From Nocardioides marinus (lineage in GTDB: Bacteria > Pseudomonadota > Alphaproteobacteria > Rhodobacterales > Rhodobacteraceae): 64,000 bases of DNA. The DNA lies in NCBI GenBank assembly GCA_019801415.1, contig JAHVJD010000001.1:1-64000 (forward strand), read 5' to 3'. Position numbers and translations under genes: made by a program. Each line of letters starts with the position of its first letter. Position 1 is the first letter of the stretch. This document shows, one piece after another, positions 25,965-35,064 of this stretch. The notes under the pieces were generated by a model. That model had not been told where the DNA came from and searched no databases. It worked only from the letters and a program-made list of their open reading frames with translations.

Positions 25965-27005
25965 ATGTCCTTTGTGAAACTGACCGCATCCACCCTGGCA
26001 ATTGCCGCCGTATCCGCCACTGCCGCCGCTGCGCGCGACCAGGTTCAGGTTGCCGGTTCGTCCACCGTTCTGCCCTATGCCTCGATCGTGGCTGAAGCCT
26101 TCGGCGAGAACTTCGACTTCCCGACTCCGGTTGTGGAATCCGGCGGCTCTTCCGCGGGTCTCAAGCGGTTCTGCGAAGGCGTGGGCGAGAACACCATCGA
26201 CGTCGCCAATGCTTCGCGCAAGATCAAGGACAAGGAAATCGCTGCCTGCGCCGAAAACGGCGTGACCGACATCATCGAGGTCCGCATCGGCTATGACGGC
26301 ATCGTGTTTGCCTCCGACATCAACGCGAATGCCTTCGAATACACCCCGACTGACTGGTTCTTGGCGCTGTCCGACAAGGTGCTGGTCGACGGTCAGCTGG
26401 TCGACAACCCGAACCAGACTTGGGCCGATGTAAACCCGAACTTCCCGGCCGTGGACATCCAGGCGTTCGTACCGGGCACCAAGCACGGCACCCGTGAAGT
26501 GTTCGAAGACAAGGTGATCCTGGCAGGCTGCGAAGCCACCGGTGCCTTTGACGCCTTCAAGGAAGCCAACGGCGGCGACAAGAAAGCAGCAGAGAAAGCC
26601 TGTATCGCCCTGCGCACCGACGGTAAATCCGTCGACATCGACGGCGACTACACCGAGACCCTGGCCCGGATCGAATCCAACAAGGATGGCGTTGGCGTCT
26701 TCGGCCTCGCGTTCTACGAAAACAACACCGACAAGCTGCAGGTTGCCACCATGTCCGGTGTTGTTCCTTCGACCGAGAGCATTGCAACCGGCGAGTACCC
26801 GGTCTCCCGTCCGCTGTTCTTCTACGTCAAGAAAGCGCACATCGGTGTTATCCCGGGTCTGAAGGAATATGCAGAGTTCTTCGTCTCCGATGAGGTTGCC
26901 GGCCCCGATGGTCCGCTGGCCGAGTACGGCCTGGTTGCCGACCCGGAACTGGCCGAAACCCAGGAAGCAGTCGCTGAAGAAGCAGTCATGGGTGGAAACT
27001 CCTGA
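25965..27005 (+). CDS. pstS: Phosphate ABC transporter substrate-binding protein PstS
   Basis: 346 residues from ATG 25965 (GGAG 6 bp upstream); a TTG seven codons earlier is less likely. Sec signal peptide, then the phosphate-binding fold with QVAGSSTVLPYA near the N-terminus, SGGSSAGLKRFCEG and KHGTREVFEDK. It captures phosphate in the periplasm for PstCAB. A hairpin after it likely limits read-through into pstC. Confidence 0.95.
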   Translation: MSFVKLTASTLAIAAVSATAAAARDQVQVAGSSTVLPYASIVAEAFGENFDFPTPVVESGGSSAGLKRFCEGVGENTIDVANASRKIKDKEIAACAENGVTDIIEVRIGYDGIVFASDINANAFEYTPTDWFLALSDKVLVDGQLVDNPNQTWADVNPNFPAVDIQAFVPGTKHGTREVFEDKVILAGCEATGAFDAFKEANGGDKKAAEKACIALRTDGKSVDIDGDYTETLARIESNKDGVGVFGLAFYENNTDKLQVATMSGVVPSTESIATGEYPVSRPLFFYVKKAHIGVIPGLKEYAEFFVSDEVAGPDGPLAEYGLVADPELAETQEAVAEEAVMGGNS

Positions 27006-27032
27006 TCCTGCCTCCCGACTGAACCAGTGATG

Positions 27033-27063
27033 CCGGGGCGGGATTGACCGTCCCGGCGTTTTC
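27033..27063 (+). terminator. Attenuator between pstS and pstC
   Basis: GCCGGG (27033-27038) pairs with CCCGGC (27053-27058), followed by GTTTT. Partial termination here would raise the ratio of PstS to permease. Confidence 0.6.
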
Positions 27064-27113
27064 CTCTGTACGGCACTGTTTCGCCTTTCCGCTACTACCC
27101 AACGGAGCCCTCC

Positions 27114-28586
27114 ATGCCCACGATCTGGCTTGTCGTTCTTCTGCTTGCACTGGCCGCAGCAGGGTTTTACTGGGGGCGCGCTCGCGCGCTCAGCAGTGCA
27201 GGGGGGGATGCCAGAGAGCTGCATTCCCTGCCGTCGTACTATGGTTACCATGTTGCCTTGGCGTCGTTCGTTCCTGCGATCACCGTTCTGGTGGTCTGGC
27301 TGCTGGCGCAGCCCCTGGTGATTGAGAACCGCGTCTCCTCCCTCATTCCGGCCGAAGCCGTGCCGGAAAGTTCAACGCTTGGCCTGGTGATGAGCGACGT
27401 CCGACGGGTTGCTGAGGGTCTTGATATCGCGGTGGAGCAGGGGATGCTGTCGCGCAAGGAAGCGCGCGACATGGATACCGGCACCCAGGATGTGCGGGCC
27501 CTTTTGGGTGAGGTTGGCGTTGCGGTCGGTGAGGACGTGCGCCCGGAAATTCTTTCGGCCGCGCAGGCGTTCCGCAATCTGGCTGCAACCGGCAAGACCG
27601 CCATGACCGTCGTCGTCGCGCTCTTGGCGCTCGGCGGTTTTGCGTGGGCCTATGCTCGCACGCACAAGGATTTCCGCGCCAGGAATGTTGTTGAGCGCGG
27701 CGTGTTGGCGCTTCTTATTCTCGCGGCCTCGCTGGCGATCCTGACCACCGTTGGCATCGTTCTCTCGATGCTGTTCGAGACGCGCAACTTCTTCACGCTT
27801 CACAGCTGGACCGACTTTTTCTTCGGCTTGACCTGGGCTCCCAACTTTCGCGGGGACAGCGAGCTGTCGATCCTGCCGCTTCTGTGGGGCACGCTCTACA
27901 TTTCCTTTATCGCGCTGTTGGTGGCCGTACCGGTGGGGCTCTTCGCGGCCATCTACTTGTCCGAATATGCCAGCAGCGCTGTGCGTGCCTTCGCCAAGCC
28001 GCTGCTTGAAATCCTGGCTGGTATTCCGACCATCGTCTACGGTCTGTTTGCCCTGCTGACCGTTGGTCCGGCCTTGGTCGACCTGTTCGGCAAGGGTGGC
28101 CTTCTCGGGGTCGAGTGGATGGCAGGCGCGACCTCGGTGCTGACCGCAGGTCTGGTGATGGGCGTGATGCTGATCCCGTTCGTTTCCTCGCTGTCCGATG
28201 ACATCATCAATGCCGTGCCGCAGGCCATGCGCGACGGCTCGCTGGGGCTGGGTGCGACAAAATCCGAAACCGTCCGTCAGGTGGTCATGCCTGCGGCCCT
28301 GCCCGGGATCGTTGGTGCGATCTTGCTGGCGGCCTCACGGGCGATTGGCGAAACCATGATCGTGGTGATGGGCGCTGGCGCCATTGCCAAGTTCTCGGCC
28401 AATCCGCTGGAATCGATGACCACGATCACAACCCGGATCGTCAGCCAGCTGACCGGCGATACCGACTTCGCCAGCCCTGAAACTCTTGTTGCCTTTGCCC
28501 TTGGGCTCAGCCTTTTCGTGCTGACCCTCGGCCTGAACGTCCTGGCGCTCTACATCGTGCGCAAATACCGGGAGCAGTACGACTAA
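27114..28586 (+). CDS. pstC: Phosphate ABC transporter permease PstC
   Basis: 490 residues, longer than E. coli PstC (319) because of an N-terminal extension (about 220 residues with extra membrane segments), usual in alphaproteobacteria. The C-terminal BPD_transp_1 domain carries the EAA-like loop DGSLGLGATKSETVRQVVMPAALPG, read here in pieces at about residues 370-395. It forms the membrane channel with PstA. Its TAA overlaps the pstA ATG by one base. Confidence 0.94.
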   Translation: MPTIWLVVLLLALAAAGFYWGRARALSSAGGDARELHSLPSYYGYHVALASFVPAITVLVVWLLAQPLVIENRVSSLIPAEAVPESSTLGLVMSDVRRVAEGLDIAVEQGMLSRKEARDMDTGTQDVRALLGEVGVAVGEDVRPEILSAAQAFRNLAATGKTAMTVVVALLALGGFAWAYARTHKDFRARNVVERGVLALLILAASLAILTTVGIVLSMLFETRNFFTLHSWTDFFFGLTWAPNFRGDSELSILPLLWGTLYISFIALLVAVPVGLFAAIYLSEYASSAVRAFAKPLLEILAGIPTIVYGLFALLTVGPALVDLFGKGGLLGVEWMAGATSVLTAGLVMGVMLIPFVSSLSDDIINAVPQAMRDGSLGLGATKSETVRQVVMPAALPGIVGAILLAASRAIGETMIVVMGAGAIAKFSANPLESMTTITTRIVSQLTGDTDFASPETLVAFALGLSLFVLTLGLNVLALYIVRKYREQYD

Positions 28587-29950
28587 TGACTGACTTCAGC
28601 CACTCCACTCCTTCTGCCGCAACCGAACCGCGCAAGCATGGCGGTTCGCTGCTGGCGCAGACCGCGCGCACCCGCAAGCGCAACGCCGCCGAAAAGCGCT
28701 TTCGCGCTTATGGGATCGCCGCCATTGCTGCCGGTCTGGCAATGCTGCTGGTGCTGGTCGTGACCATCGTCAGCAAAGGCACCGGTGCTTTTCAACAGAC
28801 TTTCGTGACCCTGAATGTCGAGCTGCTGGAGAGCAAGCTGGACAAGAACGGCAATCGCGATCTGGACGACATCAAGAAGGTCACCACCTTCGGCTATGCG
28901 CCGATCATCAAGGGCGCCATGGAGGCCGCGGTCGAGGAACTGGGCATTGAAACCGACCTCAAGTCCAAGGAACTGGCGGGTATCCTGTCCAAGAACGCCG
29001 CAGCACAACTGCGCGAATACGTGATCGCCAACCCCGATCAGATCGGCGAGACGGTCGAATTCCGCTTCCTCGCGTCTAGCCGGGTAGATGGGTATTTGAA
29101 AGGGCGCGTGCACCGCGACAGCATCGCCAACGACAAGAATATCTCGCCGGAACAACTTGACCTCGTTGATGAATTGGCCGCCGCAGGTGTGCTGAAGAAG
29201 ACCTTCAACATGGACTTTATCACAGGCGCTGATGCTTCTGACGCCCGCCCTGAAGCGGCCGGCATGGGCGTGTCTATGCTGGGTTCGCTGTTCATGATGT
29301 TCGTGGTTCTGGCCCTGGCGCTGCCGATCGGCGTTGCCGCCTCGATCTATCTTGAGGAATTCGCGCCGCAGAACTGGCTCACCGACATGATCGAGGTAAA
29401 CATCGCCAACCTCGCTGCCGTGCCGTCCATCGTGTTTGGTATTCTGGGCCTCGCGGTCTTTATCAACTACATGCACCTGCCGACTTCGGCGCCTTTGGTG
29501 GGTGGTCTGGTGCTGACGCTGATGACCTTGCCGACCATCATTATCTCGACCCGCGCCTCGCTGAAAGCCGTTCCGCCGTCGATCCGCGATGCTGCGCTGG
29601 GTGTAGGTGCTTCCAAAATGCAGGCGGTCTTTCACCACGTTCTGCCGCTGGCAGCGCCCGGCATCCTGACCGGCACCATCATCGGCCTGGCGCAGGCCTT
29701 GGGTGAGACCGCGCCGCTGCTGTTGATCGGCATGGTCGGTTTCATTGCCTCCAACGCGCCGGAGAGTCTGGCCGACGGGCTTCTGGCTCCGAACTCGGCG
29801 ATGCCCGCGCAGATTTACGAATGGGCCAAACGCGCCGATCCGGCTTTCTATGAACGCGCCTGGGGCGGGATCATCATCCTTCTCATCTTCCTGGTGACCA
29901 TGAACACGCTTGCCGTGATCCTGCGCCGCCGCTTTGAACGCCGCTGGTAA
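28586..29950 (+). CDS. pstA: Phosphate ABC transporter permease PstA
   Basis: 454 residues, again with a long N-terminal extension (one membrane segment near residue 50 and a soluble, charged stretch of about 150 residues, DUF3333-like) before the permease core. The EAA-like loop is AALGVGASKMQAVFHHVLP. It partners PstC in the inner membrane. Confidence 0.94.
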   Translation: MTDFSHSTPSAATEPRKHGGSLLAQTARTRKRNAAEKRFRAYGIAAIAAGLAMLLVLVVTIVSKGTGAFQQTFVTLNVELLESKLDKNGNRDLDDIKKVTTFGYAPIIKGAMEAAVEELGIETDLKSKELAGILSKNAAAQLREYVIANPDQIGETVEFRFLASSRVDGYLKGRVHRDSIANDKNISPEQLDLVDELAAAGVLKKTFNMDFITGADASDARPEAAGMGVSMLGSLFMMFVVLALALPIGVAASIYLEEFAPQNWLTDMIEVNIANLAAVPSIVFGILGLAVFINYMHLPTSAPLVGGLVLTLMTLPTIIISTRASLKAVPPSIRDAALGVGASKMQAVFHHVLPLAAPGILTGTIIGLAQALGETAPLLLIGMVGFIASNAPESLADGLLAPNSAMPAQIYEWAKRADPAFYERAWGGIIILLIFLVTMNTLAVILRRRFERRW

Positions 29951-29962
29951 GGGGGCATACTC

Positions 29963-30760
29963 ATGAACGACATGACCTTGATGGATAGTACCGTGGATAC
30001 ACAGCCAACCAAAATCGCTGCGAAGAATGTCAACGTCTATTACGGAGACAGCCACGCGATCAAAGACGTCAACGTGGAGATCGAAGACAAAACGGTCACC
30101 GCCTTCATTGGGCCGTCGGGTTGCGGCAAGTCCACTTTCCTGCGGTGCCTGAACCGGATGAACGATACCATCGACATCTGCCGGGTAAAGGGCGACATCC
30201 TGCTGGATGGTGAGGATATCTACGACAAACGCGTTGACCCGGTGCAACTGCGCGCCAAGGTTGGCATGGTCTTCCAGAAACCGAACCCGTTTCCCAAGTC
30301 CATCTATGATAACGTGGCCTACGGCCCCCGCATCCATGGTCTGGCGAAGAACAAGGCGGAACTTGATGAGATCGTTGAAAAATCCCTGCGCCGCGGCGCA
30401 ATCTGGGATGAGGTCAAGGACCGCCTCGACGCTCCCGGCACCGGCCTGTCCGGCGGCCAGCAGCAGCGCCTCTGCATCGCCCGAGCGGTGGCCACCGAAC
30501 CTGAAGTGCTGTTGATGGATGAGCCTTGCTCGGCACTGGATCCCATCGCCACGGCCCAGGTTGAGGAGCTGATCGACGAGCTGCGCGCCAGCTACTCGGT
30601 CGTGATCGTCACCCACTCGATGCAGCAGGCCGCGCGGGTCAGCCAGAAGACCGCGTTCTTCCACCTTGGGAACCTGGTTGAATTTGGTCCTACCGGGCAG
30701 ATTTTCACCAACCCCGAGGATCCGCGCACCGAAAGCTACATCACCGGCCGGATCGGCTGA
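29963..30760 (+). CDS. pstB: Phosphate ABC transporter ATPase PstB
   Basis: 265 residues. Walker [10 protein letters not shown] (residues 50-58), PstB-specific [15 protein letters not shown], signature [14 protein letters not shown] and Walker [14 protein letters not shown]. It powers the importer and, with PhoU, signals to PhoR. Confidence 0.97.
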   Translation: MNDMTLMDSTVDTQPTKIAAKNVNVYYGDSHAIKDVNVEIEDKTVTAFIGPSGCGKSTFLRCLNRMNDTIDICRVKGDILLDGEDIYDKRVDPVQLRAKVGMVFQKPNPFPKSIYDNVAYGPRIHGLAKNKAELDEIVEKSLRRGAIWDEVKDRLDAPGTGLSGGQQQRLCIARAVATEPEVLLMDEPCSALDPIATAQVEELIDELRASYSVVIVTHSMQQAARVSQKTAFFHLGNLVEFGPTGQIFTNPEDPRTESYITGRIG

Positions 30761-30777
30761 TTTCAAGGAATTTCAAC

Positions 30778-31488
30778 ATGGTAGAGCAACATATTGCATC
30801 CGCTTTCGACCGGGATCTGGAGGCGATTCAGGCCCGGATCATGAAGATGGGTGGCCTGGTCGAGGACGCGATCCGCGAAGCCGCCCGCGCGCTGGAAGCC
30901 CGGGATGAGGAATTGGCCCGCACGGTTCGCCAAGGCGACAAGGCAATTGACGGGCTGGAGGAGCTCATCAACGAAGAAGCCGCTCGTCTGATCGCTCTGC
31001 GCGCGCCTGCCGCCTCTGATCTGCGGCTTGTGCTCTCGGTGATGAAAATTGCTGGCAACCTGGAACGCATTGGCGATTATGCGAAAAACATGGCCAAGCG
31101 CACGGGGGTCCTGGCCCAGGGGCCGAACATCAGTGAAGGTACGGCTGCGCTGCGGCGGATGGCGCGCGAAGTGGAGCGCATGCTGAAGGACGCGCTGGAT
31201 TCCTACATTCAGCGCGACGTGGAGTTGGCTGCGGATGTGATCGAGCGCGACCGGGACGTGGACCAGATGTACAACGCCCTGTTCCGCGAATTCCTGACCC
31301 ACATGATGGAAGATCCGCGCAATATTTCGGCCTGTATGCACCTGCATTTCATTGCGAAAAACACCGAGCGCATGGGCGACCACGTGACGTCGATCGCCGA
31401 GCAGGTGATCTATCTGGTGACCGGCGACAAGCCGGAAGAAGATCGCCAGAAAGCCGACACCACCTCGACGACCCCGCAGGAGATCTGA
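30778..31488 (+). CDS. phoU: Phosphate signalling protein PhoU
   Basis: 236 residues, all-helical, made of two similar three-helix halves with the metal-binding E/DxxxD motifs (for example ERIGDYAKNMAKR and ERMGDHVTSIAE). It couples transporter state to PhoR and prevents toxic phosphate uptake. It is 17 bp after pstB and 3 bp before phoB. Confidence 0.95.
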   Translation: MVEQHIASAFDRDLEAIQARIMKMGGLVEDAIREAARALEARDEELARTVRQGDKAIDGLEELINEEAARLIALRAPAASDLRLVLSVMKIAGNLERIGDYAKNMAKRTGVLAQGPNISEGTAALRRMAREVERMLKDALDSYIQRDVELAADVIERDRDVDQMYNALFREFLTHMMEDPRNISACMHLHFIAKNTERMGDHVTSIAEQVIYLVTGDKPEEDRQKADTTSTTPQEI

Positions 31489-31491
31489 GAC

Positions 31492-32181
31492 ATGGCAGCC
31501 GATCAGCCCACCGTTCTGGTCGTCGAAGACGAATTGGCCCAGCGGGAAGTCTTGGCGTACAATCTCGAAGCAGACGGCTTTCGGGTATTGCGTGCCGAGA
31601 ATGGCGAGGAAGCTTTGCTGGTTGTCGAAGAGGATATGCCGGACATCATCATTCTGGATTGGATGATGCCGAATCTCAGTGGCATCGAAGTCTGCCGGCG
31701 CCTCAAAACCCGCACGGAAACCCGCAACATTCCGATCATCATGCTGTCGGCCCGCTCGGAAGAGGTCGACAAGGTTCGCGGTTTGGAAACCGGGGCAGAT
31801 GACTACGTTGTCAAACCCTATTCGGTGATTGAACTGATGGCGCGGGTGCGTACGCAGCTACGGCGCGTGCGCCCCTCGACTGTCGGTGTGCGGCTTGAGT
31901 TCGACGATATCGTGCTGGATGCCGAGACACACAAGGTCAGCCGTGCAGATCAGCCGCTGAAACTGGGGCCGACGGAGTTCCGGCTGCTCTCGACCTTCAT
32001 GGAGAAGCCGGGCCGGGTCTGGAGCCGCGAGCAGTTGCTGGACCGGGTCTGGGGGCGGGACATCTATGTCGACACCCGCACGGTCGATGTTCATATCGGA
32101 CGCTTGCGTAAAGCACTGACGCAACATGGCGGCAGCGATCCTGTACGAACGGTGCGCGGCGCGGGCTATGCTCTCGGCTAA
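31492..32181 (+). CDS. phoB: Phosphate regulon response regulator PhoB
   Basis: 229 residues. Receiver domain with acidic pocket near residues 12-13 and phospho-acceptor Asp56 (IILDWMMP), followed by an OmpR/PhoB winged helix with VWGRDIYVDTRTVDVHIGRL. It closes the pho-pst operon and ends at an intrinsic terminator. Confidence 0.95.
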   Translation: MAADQPTVLVVEDELAQREVLAYNLEADGFRVLRAENGEEALLVVEEDMPDIIILDWMMPNLSGIEVCRRLKTRTETRNIPIIMLSARSEEVDKVRGLETGADDYVVKPYSVIELMARVRTQLRRVRPSTVGVRLEFDDIVLDAETHKVSRADQPLKLGPTEFRLLSTFMEKPGRVWSREQLLDRVWGRDIYVDTRTVDVHIGRLRKALTQHGGSDPVRTVRGAGYALG

Positions 32182-32206
32182 GGGGCTATTTCGGAAGTGA
32201 AATCTG

Positions 32207-32237
32207 GGAGCGGCTTTTCTACGGCCGCTCCTTTTTT
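32207..32237 (+). terminator. Intrinsic terminator after phoB
   Basis: GGAGCGGC (32207-32214) pairs with GCCGCTCC (32224-32231) followed by six T residues. Confidence 0.92.
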
Positions 32238-32248
32238 GTGCGTTGCTG

Positions 32249-33160
32249 CTAGCGCGGCAGAGGATCCTCGGGCTGCGCCTTGTCTGCGAGCCAATTGCGA
32301 AACTTGACCAGGGACGGATCAGCATCTTTTCGTTCGGGCCAGACGAGGTAGTAGGCGCCGTTGCTTTCCGCGGGGTGGGTGTCCAGCGCGATCAGGCGGC
32401 CGGTGGCCAAATCCTGTTCGACCAGGTAATCGGGCATCAGAGCGACGCCCAACCCATGAAGAGCAGCCTGAGTAATGGTTGCGAATTGATCATATATCGT
32501 TCCGGCTTGCTCCGCGTCAGACTTAATGCCTTTCTGCGCAAACCAGTCGGCCCAGGCACTGGTCCGGGTCTGAATGTGTAGCAAGGGCAACTTCAAGATT
32601 TCTTCAGGTCCGGCCAAGGTGCGCCCGGCTAAAAGGTCCGGCGCGCAAACCGGCAATAGCTGCTCGTGCTTCAACAGGAGCGCGCGTGTGCCGGGCCATT
32701 CCGCGTTTCCAAAATGTATAGCCGCATCAAACTGTTCGAGGGAGAAATTGAACGGCTCAAGCCGGGTGGACATGTTGATGGTCACATCCGGATGCAGGCG
32801 TGAAAACTCAGGCAGCCTGGGCATGAGCCAGCGCATGCCAAAAGCCGGCAGGATTGCCAGATTGAGTGTCCCAGCGAGGGGGGCGGTCTGCAGACGCAGG
32901 GTGGATTGGGCGATCTGGTTAAGCGCCTGCCTGATCTCGGCGGCATAATCTTGTGCCTCGGGCGTCAGGAGCAGGCGTTTCTGGTCACGCTGAACCAGTT
33001 CCAGCCCCAACTGGGCTTCCAATGCTTGCAACTGGCGGCTCACCGCGCCTTGGGTCAATGACAGTTCCGCCGCTGCCGCGGAGGCACTGCCGAGGCGGTC
33101 CAACGCTTCCAGCGCGCGTAAGGAGGCGATTGATGGGAGGAATTTTCTCGGGACTGACAT
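32249..33160 (-). CDS. LysR-family regulator, probably of glutaryl-CoA dehydrogenase
   Basis: 303 residues: an N-terminal winged HTH (ALDRLGSASAAAAELSLTQG region, residues about 10-65) and a GcvA-like substrate-binding domain. It diverges from gcdH across 96 bp that carry a LysR box. The neighbour suggests control of lysine/tryptophan degradation via glutaryl-CoA, which is inference from position. Confidence 0.87.
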   Translation of the reverse strand: MSVPRKFLPSIASLRALEALDRLGSASAAAAELSLTQGAVSRQLQALEAQLGLELVQRDQKRLLLTPEAQDYAAEIRQALNQIAQSTLRLQTAPLAGTLNLAILPAFGMRWLMPRLPEFSRLHPDVTINMSTRLEPFNFSLEQFDAAIHFGNAEWPGTRALLLKHEQLLPVCAPDLLAGRTLAGPEEILKLPLLHIQTRTSAWADWFAQKGIKSDAEQAGTIYDQFATITQAALHGLGVALMPDYLVEQDLATGRLIALDTHPAESNGAYYLVWPERKDADPSLVKFRNWLADKAQPEDPLPR

Positions 33161-33161
33161 G

Positions 33162-33178
33162 TATGAGGAGATGTCATA
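33162..33178. promoter_or_regulatory. LysR-type operator between the regulator and gcdH
   Basis: TATGA-N7-TCATA palindrome that includes a T-N11-A motif, directly upstream of the LysR start codon. This position fits autorepression together with control of gcdH. Confidence 0.6.
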
Positions 33179-33256
33179 CTTACTTGTGAAAGTCTCGCTG
33201 TTTTTTGCGTTTACCTGTCGTTAGGGTCCGGGCAAACACAGACGAAAGGGAAAACC

Positions 33257-34477
33257 ATGACTGACAAACCTGAACTGCGAGCCAAGGATGCGCCGGATCT
33301 GGGGCGTTTCAATTGGGAGGACCCGCTGCGGCTGGAAGACCAGCTGACCGAAGACGAACGCATGATCGCGGCCTCCGCCCGCGCCTACGCGCAGGAGAAG
33401 CTTCAGCCGCGCGTTCTAAGCGCCTACGAAAATGAGGAAACAGATCCCGAGATCTTTCGCGAGATGGGCGAAATGGGCCTGCTTGGCACCACTATTCCAG
33501 AGCAGTATGGCGGTCTTGGCGGCGGCTATGTCTCCTATGGCCTGGTGGCGCGCGAGGTGGAGCGTGTGGACAGCGGCTACCGGTCGATGATGTCAGTGCA
33601 GAGTTCGCTGGTGATGTATCCGATCTACGCATACGGTAGCGAAGAACAGCGCCAGAAGTATTTGCCGAAACTGGCGAGCGGCGAGTGGATCGGCTGCTTT
33701 GGCCTGACCGAACCCGACGCCGGTTCCGATCCTGCAAGCATGAAGACGCGCGCGGAGAAAACCGAAGGCGGCTACCGTCTCACCGGGTCCAAGATGTGGA
33801 TTTCCAACGCCCCGATTGCGGATGTTTTTGTGGTCTGGGCCAAGTCTGAAGCGCATGGCGGCAAGATCCGCGGTTTCGTGCTGGATAAAGGCCTCAAAGG
33901 CCTGAGCGCACCAAAGATCGCCAACAAAGCGTCCTTGCGGGCCTCCATCACCGGTGAAATCGTGATGGACGGCGTCGAGGTTGGAGAGGACGCTTTGCTG
34001 CCGCACGTCGAGGGTTTGAAAGGTCCCTTTGGTTGCCTCAACCGGGCTCGCTACGGGATCAGCTGGGGAGCTATGGGCGCGGCCGAGGCCTGCTGGCACG
34101 CGGCGCGGCAATACGGCCTGGACCGGTCCCAATTCGGCCGTCCGTTGGCAAATACGCAGCTGTTCCAGTTGAAGTTGGCCAACATGCAGACCGAGATCAC
34201 CCTGGGGCTTCAAGCCTCGCTGCGCGTTGGGCGTCTGATGGACGAGGCCAATGCTGCTCCGGAGATGATCTCCATTGTGAAGCGCAACAATTGCGGGAAG
34301 GCTCTGGAGATTGCGCGGATGGCGCGTGACATGCATGGCGGCAACGGGATCAGTCTTGAGTTCAACGTGATCCGTCACATGGTGAACCTTGAAACAGTGA
34401 ATACCTATGAGGGTACTCACGACGTTCATGCGCTGATCCTTGGTCGCGCCCAAACTGGTTTGCAGGCCTTTTTCTGA
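33257..34477 (+). CDS. gcdH: Glutaryl-CoA dehydrogenase
   Basis: 406 residues, acyl-CoA dehydrogenase fold with FAD. The GCDH-specific C-terminus [19 protein letters not shown] carries the catalytic base Glu385; the [15 protein letters not shown] motif binds flavin. It oxidises and decarboxylates glutaryl-CoA to crotonyl-CoA in lysine and tryptophan breakdown. It stands alone under a divergent LysR regulator and ends at a strong terminator. Confidence 0.94.
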   Translation: MTDKPELRAKDAPDLGRFNWEDPLRLEDQLTEDERMIAASARAYAQEKLQPRVLSAYENEETDPEIFREMGEMGLLGTTIPEQYGGLGGGYVSYGLVAREVERVDSGYRSMMSVQSSLVMYPIYAYGSEEQRQKYLPKLASGEWIGCFGLTEPDAGSDPASMKTRAEKTEGGYRLTGSKMWISNAPIADVFVVWAKSEAHGGKIRGFVLDKGLKGLSAPKIANKASLRASITGEIVMDGVEVGEDALLPHVEGLKGPFGCLNRARYGISWGAMGAAEACWHAARQYGLDRSQFGRPLANTQLFQLKLANMQTEITLGLQASLRVGRLMDEANAAPEMISIVKRNNCGKALEIARMARDMHGGNGISLEFNVIRHMVNLETVNTYEGTHDVHALILGRAQTGLQAFF

Positions 34478-34485
34478 TTGAACGT

Positions 34486-34519
34486 TGCAGCGCAGGGCGA
34501 GCTCCTGCGCTGCATTTTT
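34486..34519 (+). terminator. Intrinsic terminator after gcdH
   Basis: Perfect 11-bp stem TGCAGCGCAGG (34486-34496) / CCTGCGCTGCA (34504-34514) followed by five T residues. Confidence 0.93.
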
Positions 34520-35021
34520 GCTTTTCAGTTATGCATAAACGCATGTCGGCGTCGTCCTGAAGTTTCTGCAAGACTCCGGGGGTGGTTTGATGGGGTCGGA
34601 GTTTCATTTTTGGGATCCAAAACAGTAAATCGCCGACGCAGAGCTGCGCTATAGTATAAAGCACATCTTCAGAACGCGACGGTCGCCGAGGTTAACAAAC
34701 GCCGGGTTTGTGCCGCAAAATCGCAGCGAACTCTTCCAATGACTTCGCGGTGTTTTGCAGTATCCCAAGGCTGCCAGTCACTACGCGACCGCCGCGTCAT
34801 CTTGCAAAGATGCAGCATCTGCAGAGATGCGCGGAGCCATGCAAAATGCGGACGTGAATTTACGCAGGGCCACCTTGCAAAAATACAGCCGGCTAAGTGC
34901 AAAACTGTCGCCCCCGATCGCAGAGGTGTTTTGTGGTTTTGTCGCCTTAACAATAAGTTATCAGGCTTGCTTCGGAAGGGGAAGTGAATAGTTAGAGGTT
35001 TATTAAGTTTGCCATGCTGTA
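34520..35021. other. Non-coding region with a cluster of TGCAAA motifs
   Basis: About 500 bp between two convergent genes with no supported ORF. It holds repeated TGCAAA-N-TGC-like motifs at about 34714, 34754 (inverted), 34802, 34839, 34875 and 34898, plus a near CtrA box TTAA-N7-TTAT at 34947-34961. The overlapping 78-94 residue frames on both strands look like chance. Confidence 0.5.
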
Positions 35022-35054
35022 GGGCAGCAGGGCGCTTGTGTCGCTCTGCTGCCC
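35022..35054 (-). terminator. Hairpin after the mttB-family gene
   Basis: GGGCAGCAG (35022-35030) pairs perfectly with CTGCTGCCC (35046-35054), just downstream of the minus-strand stop codon. No T-run follows on that strand. Confidence 0.6.
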
Positions 35055-35064
35055 CTGGGCGGAA

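Noticed and set aside
28583-30766. 727-residue minus-strand frame opposite pstA and pstB
   Set aside because: It spans two well-identified genes in antisense, is rich in Arg, His and Gln as expected from GC-rich shadow frames, and shows no domain.
34739-34991. Two overlapping 78-82 residue plus-strand frames in the TGCAAA region
   Set aside because: No ribosome binding site, no recognisable fold, and both overlap a minus-strand frame of the same length; chance is more likely.
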